Shown in pieces: positions 8,765 to 16,236 of a stretch of DNA of 64,000 nt; within the stretch, counting starts at the first letter, position 1, and the number at the start of each line of letters is the position of its first letter. A model generated the notes under the pieces. The model was not told the origin of the DNA and made no database searches. It saw only the letters and a program-made list of their open reading frames with translations. Source of the stretch: a virus. The stretch spans positions 62,001-126,000 of IMG/VR virus record IMGVR_UViG_3300020055_000005; one strand, given 5' to 3'. A program made the translations under genes and the position numbers.

Positions 8765-9345
8765 AATTCAATTAGTTTCCTCTTGTACTTATCGTGATCG
8801 AATTGTACAAATGATCTATACTTATTAATCTTAATTGATATTTCAGGATAGACAACGGTCTCTGATATAAGTCTGTCCCAGTCTTTTGTGAATTCAATAA
8901 TCTCATCCATAATACAAAGTGTCTCTAAACTTATTTCCTTTCGCATGTATGCTTTAAGTAAACGAGGATGTTGACCGTTTGTAACTTTCAGTAGTGTATC
9001 TATTTTAAACTTTCTCAATTGATCTGACACTTCAGTTTCAAATAGGTAGAAGAGTTTTTGATTTCTTTTCTTCCAGTCCTTATACACTCTATCTGCATCT
9101 TCATTTAGAAGATCACCTGCCCATTGATCTTTAATGGACAAGTTTGCAATATAAAAATCTTGCAGTTCGTTCTTATACGTTTTAAACAATTTACCAAAGT
9201 GGTATTTGTCTTTACGTTTGAGAAAGGATTTGATGTCTGCTTTTACTTTACCGTTGTACTTAATAAAGTTATAATCCTTGGAAGTGAAGTGTAACTTAAT
9301 CCCAAGGTATAACGTATATGCATCATATCCTTCTCGACTCGTCAT
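8752..9345 (-). CDS. 59: Replicative helicase loader gp59
   Basis: 197 aa, close to T4 gp59 (217 aa). It loads helicase gp41 onto gp32-coated forks. The start TSREGYDAYTLYLGIKLHFTSKDYNFIKYNGK is the typical N-terminal block, followed by all-helical sequence and no membrane segment. It sits in the gp32-gp59-gp33 group and abuts the next upstream gene. Confidence 0.88.
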   Translation of the reverse strand: MTSREGYDAYTLYLGIKLHFTSKDYNFIKYNGKVKADIKSFLKRKDKYHFGKLFKTYKNELQDFYIANLSIKDQWAGDLLNEDADRVYKDWKKRNQKLFYLFETEVSDQLRKFKIDTLLKVTNGQHPRLLKAYMRKEISLETLCIMDEIIEFTKDWDRLISETVVYPEISIKINKYRSFVQFDHDKYKRKLIELCSQ

Positions 9346-9629
9346 TACGTAACGATCTTAGAATCTGCCTTGACGATTGAACTAGTTGCAGTTGCATGTG
9401 CATCTGTCACTTTATCATTTGATTTTGCAATAAACACATACGACCCAAAAGTCATACTGTCAGGATTCTCTTCTCCTGTTACTGCAACACCACGTGCAAA
9501 TCCCATACCACCATCTGCAGCCTGAACTACCATTCGTGGTTTATTAAGTGTCAGGGGTTCAAGTGTCTCAAGTACACCTACGTACTCTCCACTTGTTGCG
9601 ACGACACTTACTACATCACCTTTTTCCAT
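9345..9629 (-). CDS. Small conserved phage protein, beta-rich
   Basis: 94 aa, starting MEKGDVVSVVATSGEYVGVL and containing GFARGVAVTGEENPDSMTFG. Similar small proteins occur beside gp33/gp59 in marine T4-like phages. The alternating hydrophobic pattern suggests a small barrel, possibly Sm/SH3-like, but that is a guess. Good Shine-Dalgarno (GGAG). Confidence 0.75.
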   Translation of the reverse strand: MEKGDVVSVVATSGEYVGVLETLEPLTLNKPRMVVQAADGGMGFARGVAVTGEENPDSMTFGSYVFIAKSNDKVTDAHATATSSIVKADSKIVT

Positions 9630-9638
9630 AATATACTC

Positions 9639-9875
9639 CTAATTATTAAAGAATGAAGTAATGGTTCCTGTTGAACCATTACCTCTGTTAATTAATTTTA
9701 AACCTTGTGCTTCTGCTTCCAACTTCTCTTTGAGGGGGTCAGATAGTAATCTCTTAGTACCCTCAGGTTCGATGTTATTCATTTCACATACTTTAACGAT
9801 TGCATCCATAACACCTGCTTTACCACCTCTAATAAGTTTTTCCACTTGTTCAGTAAATTCCTTTTTACTTATCAT
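9639..9875 (-). CDS. 33: Late transcription co-activator gp33
   Basis: 78 aa. It begins MISKKEFTEQVEKLI and has LSDPLKEKLEAEAQGLKLI, the pattern of gp33 in marine T4-like phages. gp33 bridges RNA polymerase and the sliding clamp to activate late promoters read by gp55, which is not in this window. It overlaps the upstream gene by an ATGA junction, and its targets are probably the TATAAATA-type sites in this window. Confidence 0.78.
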   Translation of the reverse strand: MISKKEFTEQVEKLIRGGKAGVMDAIVKVCEMNNIEPEGTKRLLSDPLKEKLEAEAQGLKLINRGNGSTGTITSFFNN

Positions 9876-10213
9876 ATCAAAGGAGCTCCTTCAACTTCAC
9901 CATAATCAAAGTTCTCTATCCAATCTTGCATTACTCTATAATATGCATAGTATGTTGGACTATGTCCATTCATATCCATACCTTGTCCATCTTCTGAATA
10001 AGGTGTTTCTAAGTAATCAATAAGTGCTTGACATTCGTCTAAGTGGACTTCAGTGAGTTCGTCTTCACTTCCTATTTCAAGATACTCTAACATATTGTCA
10101 TATGCACTATCGTATGCTTGTTGGTGAATCCAATCATCACCCTTGTTAATAATTTTACTCCAGTTCCAATCTTGTTTTAGAGTAAACTTTTCTTCATCAT
10201 AAAAATTTGCCAT
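9872..10213 (-). CDS. Hypothetical acidic protein (113 aa)
   Basis: No family recognised. Acidic and aromatic-rich with a conserved-looking SPTYYAYYRVMQDWIENFDYG near the C-terminus. It lies between the acidic protein at 10215 and gp33 in a tightly packed operon (ATGA overlap downstream). Confidence 0.65.
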   Translation of the reverse strand: MANFYDEEKFTLKQDWNWSKIINKGDDWIHQQAYDSAYDNMLEYLEIGSEDELTEVHLDECQALIDYLETPYSEDGQGMDMNGHSPTYYAYYRVMQDWIENFDYGEVEGAPLI

Positions 10214-10214
10214 A

Positions 10215-10670
10215 TTAAAACCTCAAGTTATATCTGTTATCAGGGTCGACAGGGTCTACTTGTAATGGTAAACCAAAGAAGTGTTCTGCATCCCACGAAT
10301 CATAGTTGTTATCCCAAAACCAGTCGTGTCCTTCTTCACTGACACCTTCTAGAATTGCATCTTCATCTGCTTCACTTCCTTCTGCAAGGTGAACATAAAC
10401 ATCACGTCCACACTCATCAAATGATTCTACGAATTCGTTTTCAGAAAACTCATCAGGTTCCATATCACCTTGTGCATCTTCTGACATATATTTTTCTAAC
10501 AGCTCTTTATCATCTTCGTCTAATACCTTAATGATATAAGCACCACTTCTCCAAAGACATTCAATGACAACTCTATCTTCACTATCGTTATCTTTGAACA
10601 CTTCACGTTCTACATACGACTTTTTAAATTTCGGATAAATCGTATATTCTTTTCCGACTTCAATTTCCAT
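10215..10670 (-). CDS. Hypothetical acidic protein (151 aa)
   Basis: No family recognised. Strongly acidic (many D/E), beginning MEIEVGKEYTIYP. I chose the ATG at 10670 because GGAG lies about 6 bases upstream and it starts one base after the preceding gene's stop; a longer frame would overlap that gene. Acidity suggests a nucleic acid mimic or an inhibitor, but this is speculation. Confidence 0.65.
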   Translation of the reverse strand: MEIEVGKEYTIYPKFKKSYVEREVFKDNDSEDRVVIECLWRSGAYIIKVLDEDDKELLEKYMSEDAQGDMEPDEFSENEFVESFDECGRDVYVHLAEGSEADEDAILEGVSEEGHDWFWDNNYDSWDAEHFFGLPLQVDPVDPDNRYNLRF

Positions 10671-10671
10671 A

Positions 10672-11346
10672 CTATACTCCGTATAAATTTTCATATTGTT
10701 TACGTAGTTGAAGTACATCATCTACATAATCAATAGGATTACAAAAAAACATTTGAAAGTTACCATCAGGTAAACAGACTAATGCCATACATTCTTCAAT
10801 AGGAACTCCTGTAAGCTCCTCAACCATCAGAGAGTATGCAGTCATTTGAACAAACCAAGGTTTTGCATATTCTTCTTTCTTATACTTCTCTGATGTTTTG
10901 AAATCGATTACTGTTAGTGTTCCCTCAAACATTCCTATGCAGTCAACACGTCCTGCCATCTTTAGGTGTGATGAGTATAGTGGTGCTTCAAGTGCAAGTG
11001 GAATGATACCATCTAACACTGGTTTAACACCTTTGAACATTGCCTCTTCTAAGACATTCTTAAACTCAATGTAAGGTTTTTCCTTTCTTAAATAGTCTTC
11101 GATGTGTTGGTGAATACGTGTTCCACGTGACGTTGCTTTCTTCGATACACGATTCGCCTCTTCTTCTCCTACTCGTTCTCTCCATAACTTGATTTGATCT
11201 CTAGTTAAAAGACTGGTGACAGTTGTGACACTAGGATATTTGTTTCCCTGAGTGTCGACATAAAATCGTTTACCATCTACCTGTTCTGTTTTAAGGTCTA
11301 GTCTTTCTAAGTCAGTTATCTCAAGTGTTGATGTTCTAATTTCCAT
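10672..11346 (-). CDS. PD-(D/E)XK exonuclease (RecB/Cas4-like)
   Basis: 224 aa. The nuclease core is visible: RGTRIHQHIEDYL (about residue 73), GRVDCIGMFEGTLTVIDFKTSEK (about residues 132-154, with D, D and the DxK-type motif) and WFVQMTAYSLMVEEL (QxxxY motif). This order fits the PD-(D/E)XK exonucleases of T4-like marine phages, acting in DNA degradation or recombination. It is set in the replication/transcription operon. Confidence 0.82.
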   Translation of the reverse strand: MEIRTSTLEITDLERLDLKTEQVDGKRFYVDTQGNKYPSVTTVTSLLTRDQIKLWRERVGEEEANRVSKKATSRGTRIHQHIEDYLRKEKPYIEFKNVLEEAMFKGVKPVLDGIIPLALEAPLYSSHLKMAGRVDCIGMFEGTLTVIDFKTSEKYKKEEYAKPWFVQMTAYSLMVEELTGVPIEECMALVCLPDGNFQMFFCNPIDYVDDVLQLRKQYENLYGV

Positions 11347-11357
11347 AATTTATTATA

Positions 11358-11663
11358 CTACTTTCTTGACTGTAAGTCTACATGCTTTTTGACAGTCGCA
11401 AGTGTCTTTTCTCTTTTGATGTCTTTCGTTCCATGTTCTGCATGAACATTAGAGCCTGGATGTGCATCACCCACTTTGGATAATACTTCTTTGAACCCAT
11501 CATCAACTTTGAAGTTGGTTGCAACACCACCCACAATATTTGCAGATGTTACTTGTTGTCTAAGATGGGGATTGGTTTCTTTGAATTCGTCTAATACTTT
11601 GTAAGACATTACATGTTCTTCTATCTCACCAGTATCATTATTTAAAAACACATATGTTGGCAT
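11358..11663 (-). CDS. FmdB-like small phage protein without zinc cysteines
   Basis: 101 aa. Begins MPTYVFLNNDTGEIEEHVMS, the opening of FmdB-type zinc-ribbon proteins, and has DDGFKEVLSKVGDAHPGSN, a block common in phage versions. No cysteines are present, so no zinc site forms. Function unknown. Confidence 0.7.
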   Translation of the reverse strand: MPTYVFLNNDTGEIEEHVMSYKVLDEFKETNPHLRQQVTSANIVGGVATNFKVDDGFKEVLSKVGDAHPGSNVHAEHGTKDIKREKTLATVKKHVDLQSRK

Positions 11664-11664
11664 A

Positions 11665-12201
11665 TCACATACTCATAAATTGGGGGACTTCTCTTTTAGT
11701 CCATTTTGCAAAGTCTTTTTTATAGACTGCATAGTATTTATGGTATGCAGAAAGAGAATCATTTTCCACTTTCACATCATCAGGCATACACTGAGGTGGT
11801 TCTTTCCATTCACCTAGTGTAATGTTATCAGGTGAATAGTATAGAATCTCTCTGAGTTTAGTATCGGTCAGATGTTTTTTACCATATCTATGAGTGTATT
11901 CATTACACAATGAAACAAACATGTGATATGCATACATGTACTGTTGTTTGTTTTCACGTACCCATTGAGTGGATGGATGATTGATATGAGAAGCCTTGTA
12001 TAAGATATCTTCTCTATCAGGGTCAAGTCTCCATCTTTGTATCCTGCGACCACTTGATGCATCAGTGTATTGTGTACCATCCAATATTCTATGTGCAGTA
12101 CTCAACATCTGAGCATATTCGATAATCATTTTAACCACGTGTTTGTCACAATGAAGTGTTGCAGACACGTCAGGGTTTTTGTGTAAGTAAAATAAATTCA
12201 C
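11665..12201 (-). CDS. Conserved phage protein with CDKHVVKM motif
   Basis: 178 aa from a GTG at 12201 that overlaps the TGA of the gene before it; homologues usually begin MN(I/L)F, which this start gives. Conserved blocks are LHCDKHVVKMIIEYAQMLSTAHR, HPSTQWVRENKQQYMYAYHMF and YHKYYAVYKKDFAKWTKREVP. It belongs to a widespread phage family with no assigned activity; the conserved His/Cys/Asp cluster suggests an enzyme. Confidence 0.75.
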   Translation of the reverse strand: MNLFYLHKNPDVSATLHCDKHVVKMIIEYAQMLSTAHRILDGTQYTDASSGRRIQRWRLDPDREDILYKASHINHPSTQWVRENKQQYMYAYHMFVSLCNEYTHRYGKKHLTDTKLREILYYSPDNITLGEWKEPPQCMPDDVKVENDSLSAYHKYYAVYKKDFAKWTKREVPQFMSM

Positions 12202-12449
12202 AGTTCCATTATTTGTTTTAAATATTTCTCGACGTTTTCCCAAGACAAGTGTCCAAGTACGTCTTCTGTTATACCACTAGTATAACACATATCTTCGTCT
12301 TTGAGAACCGCTAATTCCCATAAACCTTTTTTACCACCATAACTGTAATCGTGTTTGATTACACTTGCACCATACCCATTAGGGAATGCATAAACATGTT
12401 GCACTCCATCATACGGATAATCTGTATTCTTTAAATATTCTCTGAACAT
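12198..12449 (-). CDS. Hypothetical protein (83 aa)
   Basis: No family recognised. Small and aromatic-rich (GYGASVIKHDYSYGGKKGLWELAVLK), typical of small phage proteins that fold as a single alpha/beta unit. It overlaps both neighbours by a few bases, so it is part of the operon. Confidence 0.65.
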   Translation of the reverse strand: MFREYLKNTDYPYDGVQHVYAFPNGYGASVIKHDYSYGGKKGLWELAVLKDEDMCYTSGITEDVLGHLSWENVEKYLKQIMEL

Positions 12450-12982
12450 TTGAATATACTCCTTTCCTTTTCAGTGATACCCTCACCAAATATAACTCCA
12501 TCAGATATCTTTAACTCTCTAACCATATCTGACACTCCTTTACGATGGAAATACTTTTCCTTCGTTGGGTATTGTTCAATATCATTTCTTGATATCATTA
12601 AAACTTTTGTTCTGTTGAAATTCATATTTGCCATAAAGAATGGTTTGTCTGATTGTTTTAAAAACTTTTCTTTACGTGCAAGAAAATGAATGTGTTTATA
12701 ATAATCTGGCCAGTCAGGATTCCATTCTCTCCATCTTTCTATGTCTATTGTACCTATGATTTCACCCTTGCATACAATACCTATGTCAACACCATACTGA
12801 CCATCAGGATGTTTCCTTAGATGATCAGGTGTTTCAGGTAAGAACGAAGTGAGATATTTTTTTAAAGACTCATCTTTATTAACCATATCAAAAAAAGTTT
12901 TGATGTCTTCTCCATCATCAAAACTATTGTTTCTATCGTTGTATGAACCCCACTTAGTTCTATGTACGCTTGTAACCTTCAT
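12431..12982 (-). CDS. Hypothetical protein, possible nuclease-like fold
   Basis: 183 aa. The central segment QYGVDIGIVCKGEIIGTIDIER resembles the D...(D/E)xK hairpin of restriction-like endonuclease folds, though the last position is Arg, so an active nuclease is uncertain. The rest is not recognisable. It overlaps the lysin gene by an ATGA junction. Confidence 0.6.
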   Translation of the reverse strand: MKVTSVHRTKWGSYNDRNNSFDDGEDIKTFFDMVNKDESLKKYLTSFLPETPDHLRKHPDGQYGVDIGIVCKGEIIGTIDIERWREWNPDWPDYYKHIHFLARKEKFLKQSDKPFFMANMNFNRTKVLMISRNDIEQYPTKEKYFHRKGVSDMVRELKISDGVIFGEGITEKERSIFKCSENI

Positions 12983-13536
12983 TTATAAAATAGATGATTG
13001 TCAACTGTTACTGTACGATTCAGACTGGATGCCCAGTAAGGTAATACACTGTCTGCATGATAATGGGTTGCACCTTCTGTTACATCAGACCACTCACCTT
13101 CCATGACTCGTCTTGCAATTAACATTGATTCAATCCATGTTTTACTATCGACTGGTTCATCTGACTTACCATCACAGAACCAACTGAACTGACACTTGTT
13201 TCTGACTGGAACTTCGTTACCTTTCCAGTTAATTTTCCATTGTGCCTGATACACTACATCGCAAATAGTGTCAGGATATAGACTAGAATCCACACGATTC
13301 AACACTACATGTGACACTGCAACCTTACCAATCATAGGTTGATTACCAGCTTCAAAATAAATGTTTTTTGCGAGACAGAATGCCTCTCCGTTTGCATCGT
13401 AGGCTTCTACTTTGGATGAAAACATTAGTACGAATACTAAAAATGCACTGAGAAATGCACCTGTTCCAAACCCAATGAGTGTATTAAGAAAATCACGGTT
13501 TACACGATCATTGATAACCTTTCCATATCTATTCAT
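12979..13536 (-). CDS. SleB/CwlJ-type cell wall hydrolase (endolysin candidate)
   Basis: 185 aa. An N-terminal hydrophobic helix (about residues 20-42) acts as signal or anchor, followed by the hydrolase domain: CLAKNIYFEAGNQP with the catalytic Glu, GKVAVSHVVLNRV, a CQFSWFCDG block and TEGATHYHADSVLPYWA. SleB-type enzymes cut peptidoglycan. No other lysin is seen in the window, so this is the best lysis candidate, working with the spanins at 36038-36887. An export anchor would make it a signal-arrest type (inference). Confidence 0.88.
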   Translation of the reverse strand: MNRYGKVINDRVNRDFLNTLIGFGTGAFLSAFLVFVLMFSSKVEAYDANGEAFCLAKNIYFEAGNQPMIGKVAVSHVVLNRVDSSLYPDTICDVVYQAQWKINWKGNEVPVRNKCQFSWFCDGKSDEPVDSKTWIESMLIARRVMEGEWSDVTEGATHYHADSVLPYWASSLNRTVTVDNHLFYK

Positions 13537-13715
13537 GTGTTATCTCCATCGGTTGTTTTAACTTTGGACTTATCGAAATATCCACCCTTTTCCCAAGGAA
13601 GTGGAATATATTTATTCTTTCGTCTTTCTTCATTGATATGAATTGCACCATAACAAAAAATTCCTGCAAGTGTGCAGAAAACTATTCCAAATAGAATATC
13701 AAATATACCCATCAA
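13533..13715 (-). CDS. Small membrane protein (60 aa)
   Basis: One hydrophobic helix (residues 3-25, FDILFGIVFCTLAGIFCYGAI) then a charged cytoplasmic tail. It overlaps the lysin start by an ATGA junction, so a holin-like or lysis-accessory role is possible, but no family is recognised. Confidence 0.65.
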   Translation of the reverse strand: MMGIFDILFGIVFCTLAGIFCYGAIHINEERRKNKYIPLPWEKGGYFDKSKVKTTDGDNT

Positions 13716-13882
13716 TATCCACTGGTTGTATGTGCATATTCATCTGCACAATTGGTTTCACCACAAACACAAACACCCTCAGGTAGTTCGTCTTCAGGAC
13801 TTGGTGCAAAGTCACTAATGTGGTGTTCCACTCCACAGTCATCTACAAACGTTGTGATGACTTTATCATTATCAATAGTCAT
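13712..13882 (-). CDS. Small Cys-containing protein (56 aa)
   Basis: I place the start at ATG 13882, eight bases after AAGAGGAG. Contains DDCGVEHH and CVCGETNC, four to five cysteines and paired His that could bind a metal. No family recognised. It overlaps the 54-aa membrane gene upstream and has an ATGA junction with the gene downstream. Confidence 0.6.
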   Translation of the reverse strand: MTIDNDKVITTFVDDCGVEHHISDFAPSPEDELPEGVCVCGETNCADEYAHTTSGY

Positions 13883-14036
13883 AATCATTCTCCTCTTGGT
13901 CATAAGCAAACCAAGTCATTAATCCTAACCCTACTATTATAACACTAATACTGTCTAATGGGAAGAGGGTTTCCGTATTCTGTTCCATCCCACCGACTCC
14001 ACCGAGTACTAGTATCAATCCAATAATTAATCTCAT
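13872..14036 (-). CDS. Micro-protein with membrane helices (54 aa)
   Basis: Starts at ATG 14036, forming an ATGA overlap with the stop of the 29-codon gene before it, with GGGG 5 bases upstream. Two hydrophobic segments (residues 2-16, MRLIIGLILVLGGVGG; residues 28-44, ISVIIVGLGLMTWF) and an acidic tail. The coupled stop-start junctions argue for real translation. Function unknown. Confidence 0.6.
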   Translation of the reverse strand: MRLIIGLILVLGGVGGMEQNTETLFPLDSISVIIVGLGLMTWFAYDQEENDYDY

Positions 14037-14122
14037 ATTATCCCCATAATAATTAATGCAAGAATAATGAATTCATCTATGATCATTATCCCTACAAAGA
14101 TTTTAAACAGTAACCATTTCAT
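14033..14122 (-). CDS. Micro-protein, single membrane helix (29 aa)
   Basis: ATG 14122 overlaps the TGA of the coiled-coil gene (ATGA), and its own TGA overlaps the ATG of the next micro-gene. The product MKWLLFKIFVGIMIIDEFII... is almost entirely hydrophobic. Two ATGA junctions in a row are good evidence of a translated chain. Confidence 0.55.
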   Translation of the reverse strand: MKWLLFKIFVGIMIIDEFIILALIIMGII

Positions 14123-14442
14123 GCTACTGCCTCTTCAAGTTCCCACTCAAGGTCATCAATCTCGATACCTTTATCTCTGACTGCATCCTCAAATGGTTCT
14201 ACTAAATCGTACATTGCAGATTCAAGTGCATTGATTTTTTCTCTGACTTCTTTGATTTTCCACTCAAGGTCAGATGAATCAGATACGTCCATACCCAACT
14301 CTTCTGCAACATTTGTAACCTTGTTGTAGATAGAGAAGAAGTCAATGTACTTAACATCTTTAGTAATGTTATTCACTTTATTAACTGCAGATTCCAAGTC
14401 CCACTTTTCATCATACAGCTTATCTAATTTTGCATTTGCCAT
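14119..14442 (-). CDS. Coiled-coil hypothetical protein (107 aa)
   Basis: Highly charged, helical throughout, with heptad-like spacing (KIKEVREKINALESAMYDLVEPFEDAVRDKGIEI). No family recognised. Good GGAG ribosome site. First gene of an ATGA-coupled series running to the lysin. Confidence 0.65.
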   Translation of the reverse strand: MANAKLDKLYDEKWDLESAVNKVNNITKDVKYIDFFSIYNKVTNVAEELGMDVSDSSDLEWKIKEVREKINALESAMYDLVEPFEDAVRDKGIEIDDLEWELEEAVA

Positions 14443-14451
14443 AATCTACTC

Positions 14452-14934
14452 CTAATTTAATAATTCTTTTAATTTGGGGTCGTTACCATCGAACCACCCT
14501 TGTTTAACTTTGTACTGACATGCATAGTCAGTTCTCTCACCATCTTTTAATGGTGTCCACTGTTCACTCTTTGCGAGGATTTCTTTCCTCATGTAACCAT
14601 ACTCGTCGTTGGTGACGAATCGAAGACACGTCCACTTACCATCGACGTATTGAAACTCAATGGGATTTTCCCACTCTGCACATTCCTGAGCATCATCCTC
14701 AACGATTTCCCAATCAAGGATGTACTCCTCAAACCCATCGTGAGAAAACTCAATGAGACTTGTTAGAGTTGGAATACCCTCATTTGCAATCTTGTTCATT
14801 GAAGATGAAGACAAGTTATTCACCACATAAGTGTCACCACCTTTGAACTTCCAGTATTGAGGACACTCACCCTTACCATCCCAGTCGTGGAAACCGTAGT
14901 TCTCTTTGTGTTGTGTTTGAATAACAAGTTTCAT
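14452..14934 (-). CDS. Conserved phage protein (MKLVIQTQ family, 160 aa)
   Basis: The opening MKLVIQTQHKENYGFHDWDGKG followed by ECPQYWKFKGGDTYVV is a widespread conserved block in proteins of diverse phages. No activity is known to me. Soluble, aromatic-rich. Good Shine-Dalgarno. Confidence 0.75.
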   Translation of the reverse strand: MKLVIQTQHKENYGFHDWDGKGECPQYWKFKGGDTYVVNNLSSSSMNKIANEGIPTLTSLIEFSHDGFEEYILDWEIVEDDAQECAEWENPIEFQYVDGKWTCLRFVTNDEYGYMRKEILAKSEQWTPLKDGERTDYACQYKVKQGWFDGNDPKLKELLN

Positions 14935-14944
14935 AAAATATCTC

Positions 14945-15271
14945 CTAGATTAAATAGTCAGGGCCGTACTTTCTCATCCCTCTGATTTCGTATCCATCGA
15001 ACAGGTTACCACGTCCTGCATTCAGAGTTGGAGTCGCCCAACCTGCAGCTTTGAGAACAGTTCCTATCTCAAACTTGGGATTTGATTTGTTAATGAAACC
15101 CCAAACAGTTCGTTGGTTACCAGTGTTGGTAATCACCTTAACATACTTACGTGCAACCTCAAAATAGGTATGATACTCAGTAAGTGTGGGGTATTCCTTG
15201 ATATGCAGATCATTAATGTCATCACATAATTTCTGCACAAGGGGTAAAAGATTGTCTACGTTGCGTTCCAT
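14945..15271 (-). CDS. Hypothetical protein (108 aa)
   Basis: Start at ATG 15271 is set by AAGGAG 5 bases upstream; the upstream Met codons precede that ribosome site. The KYVKVITNTGNQRTVWGFINK segment and C-terminal RGNLFDGYEIRGMRKYGPDYL look like a small nucleic acid-binding or virion-accessory protein, but no family is recognised. It has its own early promoter. Confidence 0.7.
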   Translation of the reverse strand: MERNVDNLLPLVQKLCDDINDLHIKEYPTLTEYHTYFEVARKYVKVITNTGNQRTVWGFINKSNPKFEIGTVLKAAGWATPTLNAGRGNLFDGYEIRGMRKYGPDYLI

Positions 15272-15298
15272 ATTGTCTCCTTTTTTCATCATGTGTAT

Positions 15299-15328
15299 AG
15301 TATACTAAAAAGTGAGACCCTTTGTCAA
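15299..15328 (-). promoter_or_regulatory. Early promoter TTGACA-N18-TATACT
   Basis: TTGACA (15328-15323), 18-base spacer, TATACT (15304-15299), just upstream of the ribosome site for the gene starting at 15271. This transcript has a normal leader. Confidence 0.7.
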
Positions 15329-15362
15329 GCTTTTTAACGTCTGATTTTAAAGGATTTTTTGG

Positions 15363-15447
15363 TGCCTGAGGCGAGAATCGAACTCGCATGACCGTAAAGT
15401 CGAGGGATTTTAAGTCCCTTGTGTATACCTATTTCCACCACTCAGGC
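15363..15447 (-). tRNA. tRNA-Leu (anticodon TAA)
   Basis: Cloverleaf with acceptor GCCTGAG/CTCAGGC, anticodon loop CTTAAAA giving TAA, a long class II variable arm and T arm GCGAGTTCGATTCTCGC. Discriminator A; CCA is not encoded (ACC follows). Reads UUA, a codon favoured in AT-rich genes. Confidence 0.93.
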
Positions 15448-15578
15448 AACGTATGACGTATTAAGTCATAGGTAAGATAGAAGACTGTCCCCAATAGGTA
15501 TATGACAGTCCCTAGTGTGATGAATAACCACCCATAAACTAGTAATAAAAGAATGACATTGATTATTTCATTTATCAT
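15429..15578 (-). CDS. Micro-membrane protein overlapping tRNA-Leu (49 aa)
   Basis: ATG 15578 with GGAG six bases upstream. The product has two long hydrophobic stretches (residues 6-37: INVILLLLVYGW, then TLGTVIYLLGTVFYL) and ends HTLPEWWK, with the TAG inside the first 19 bases of the tRNA-Leu gene. It fills the space between two tRNAs. Processing of the tRNA would remove the stop codon from the mRNA. Confidence 0.5.
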   Translation of the reverse strand: MINEIINVILLLLVYGWLFITLGTVIYLLGTVFYLTYDLIRHTLPEWWK

Positions 15579-15591
15579 GTGGTTCTCCATT

Positions 15592-15668
15592 TGGCACCCT
15601 CGGCAGGAATCGAACCTGCAACCTACGGTTTAGAAGACCGTTGTTCTATCCGATTGAACTACGAGGGC
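15592..15668 (-). tRNA. tRNA-Arg (anticodon TCT)
   Basis: Acceptor GCCCTCG/CGAGGGT with a G-U first pair, anticodon loop CTTCTAA giving TCT, T arm GCAGGTTCGATTCCTGC, discriminator G and encoded CCA. Reads AGA, the Arg codon favoured in this AT-rich DNA. Confidence 0.93.
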
Positions 15669-15670
15669 AG

Positions 15671-15922
15671 TTATACTGCAATTTGTTCTAACACAACCTG
15701 TTTCTCAAGTTGGGTCAGATCATCAATAGATTTAAAACGAGTCCATACAGTTCCGTATGTGACTAACTTATTACCTGCAGTAACAGCTGCATTCCATTTT
15801 GCATCCAGTTCACTCTGTTTCTCTAATGGTTGTTTTGAGTTACTTGCATATATCTTGTTTTCTTCGCAATCCTTGATCAATCGTTGACCAAGTTTCACAT
15901 AATATTCTTCTGCGTTTTGCAT
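15671..15922 (-). CDS. Hypothetical protein (83 aa)
   Basis: Start chosen at ATG 15922 with GGAG six bases before it. Soluble, helical (MQNAEEYYVKLGQRLIKDCEENK), no family recognised. Own early promoter upstream; ends 3 bases before tRNA-Arg. Confidence 0.65.
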   Translation of the reverse strand: MQNAEEYYVKLGQRLIKDCEENKIYASNSKQPLEKQSELDAKWNAAVTAGNKLVTYGTVWTRFKSIDDLTQLEKQVVLEQIAV

Positions 15923-15947
15923 TAGGTTCTCCATAATTAATGTTGTT

Positions 15948-15977
15948 ATAGTATCAAAAAATACTATGCAATGTCAA
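15948..15977 (-). promoter_or_regulatory. Early promoter TTGACA-N18-TACTAT
   Basis: TTGACA (15977-15972), 18-base spacer, TACTAT (15953-15948). Drives the 83-aa gene and probably the tRNA-Arg/Leu group. Confidence 0.65.
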
Positions 15978-15983
15978 TGGATT

Positions 15984-16232
15984 TTATAGATTTTTTTGAA
16001 TTAGATTTAATTCTTCGATTTTTTTGTTGATGATCTCTACTCTGTTAGGCCAGTAGATGTAATCTTTATCAGAATCCTTTGCAAGATTTTCTAGGAGTGG
16101 TCTGATAAAGTTATCTAAGTTTTGGATTACTTCAGTTGCACTAGTGGTCTTTTCGACAATCTTAGTGTCGATAGATGCAAGTTCATCACCATCTAATGCA
16201 GTGAATCCAAAGTCGTTGTATTCAATACTCAT
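15984..16232 (-). CDS. Hypothetical protein (82 aa)
   Basis: Start at ATG 16232, five bases after CTAAATA (late-type promoter). Product MSIEYNDFGFTALDGDEL..., helical C-terminal half with paired Lys/Glu. No family recognised; late promoter suggests a virion or assembly role. Confidence 0.6.
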   Translation of the reverse strand: MSIEYNDFGFTALDGDELASIDTKIVEKTTSATEVIQNLDNFIRPLLENLAKDSDKDYIYWPNRVEIINKKIEELNLIQKNL

Positions 16233-16236
16233 AGTA

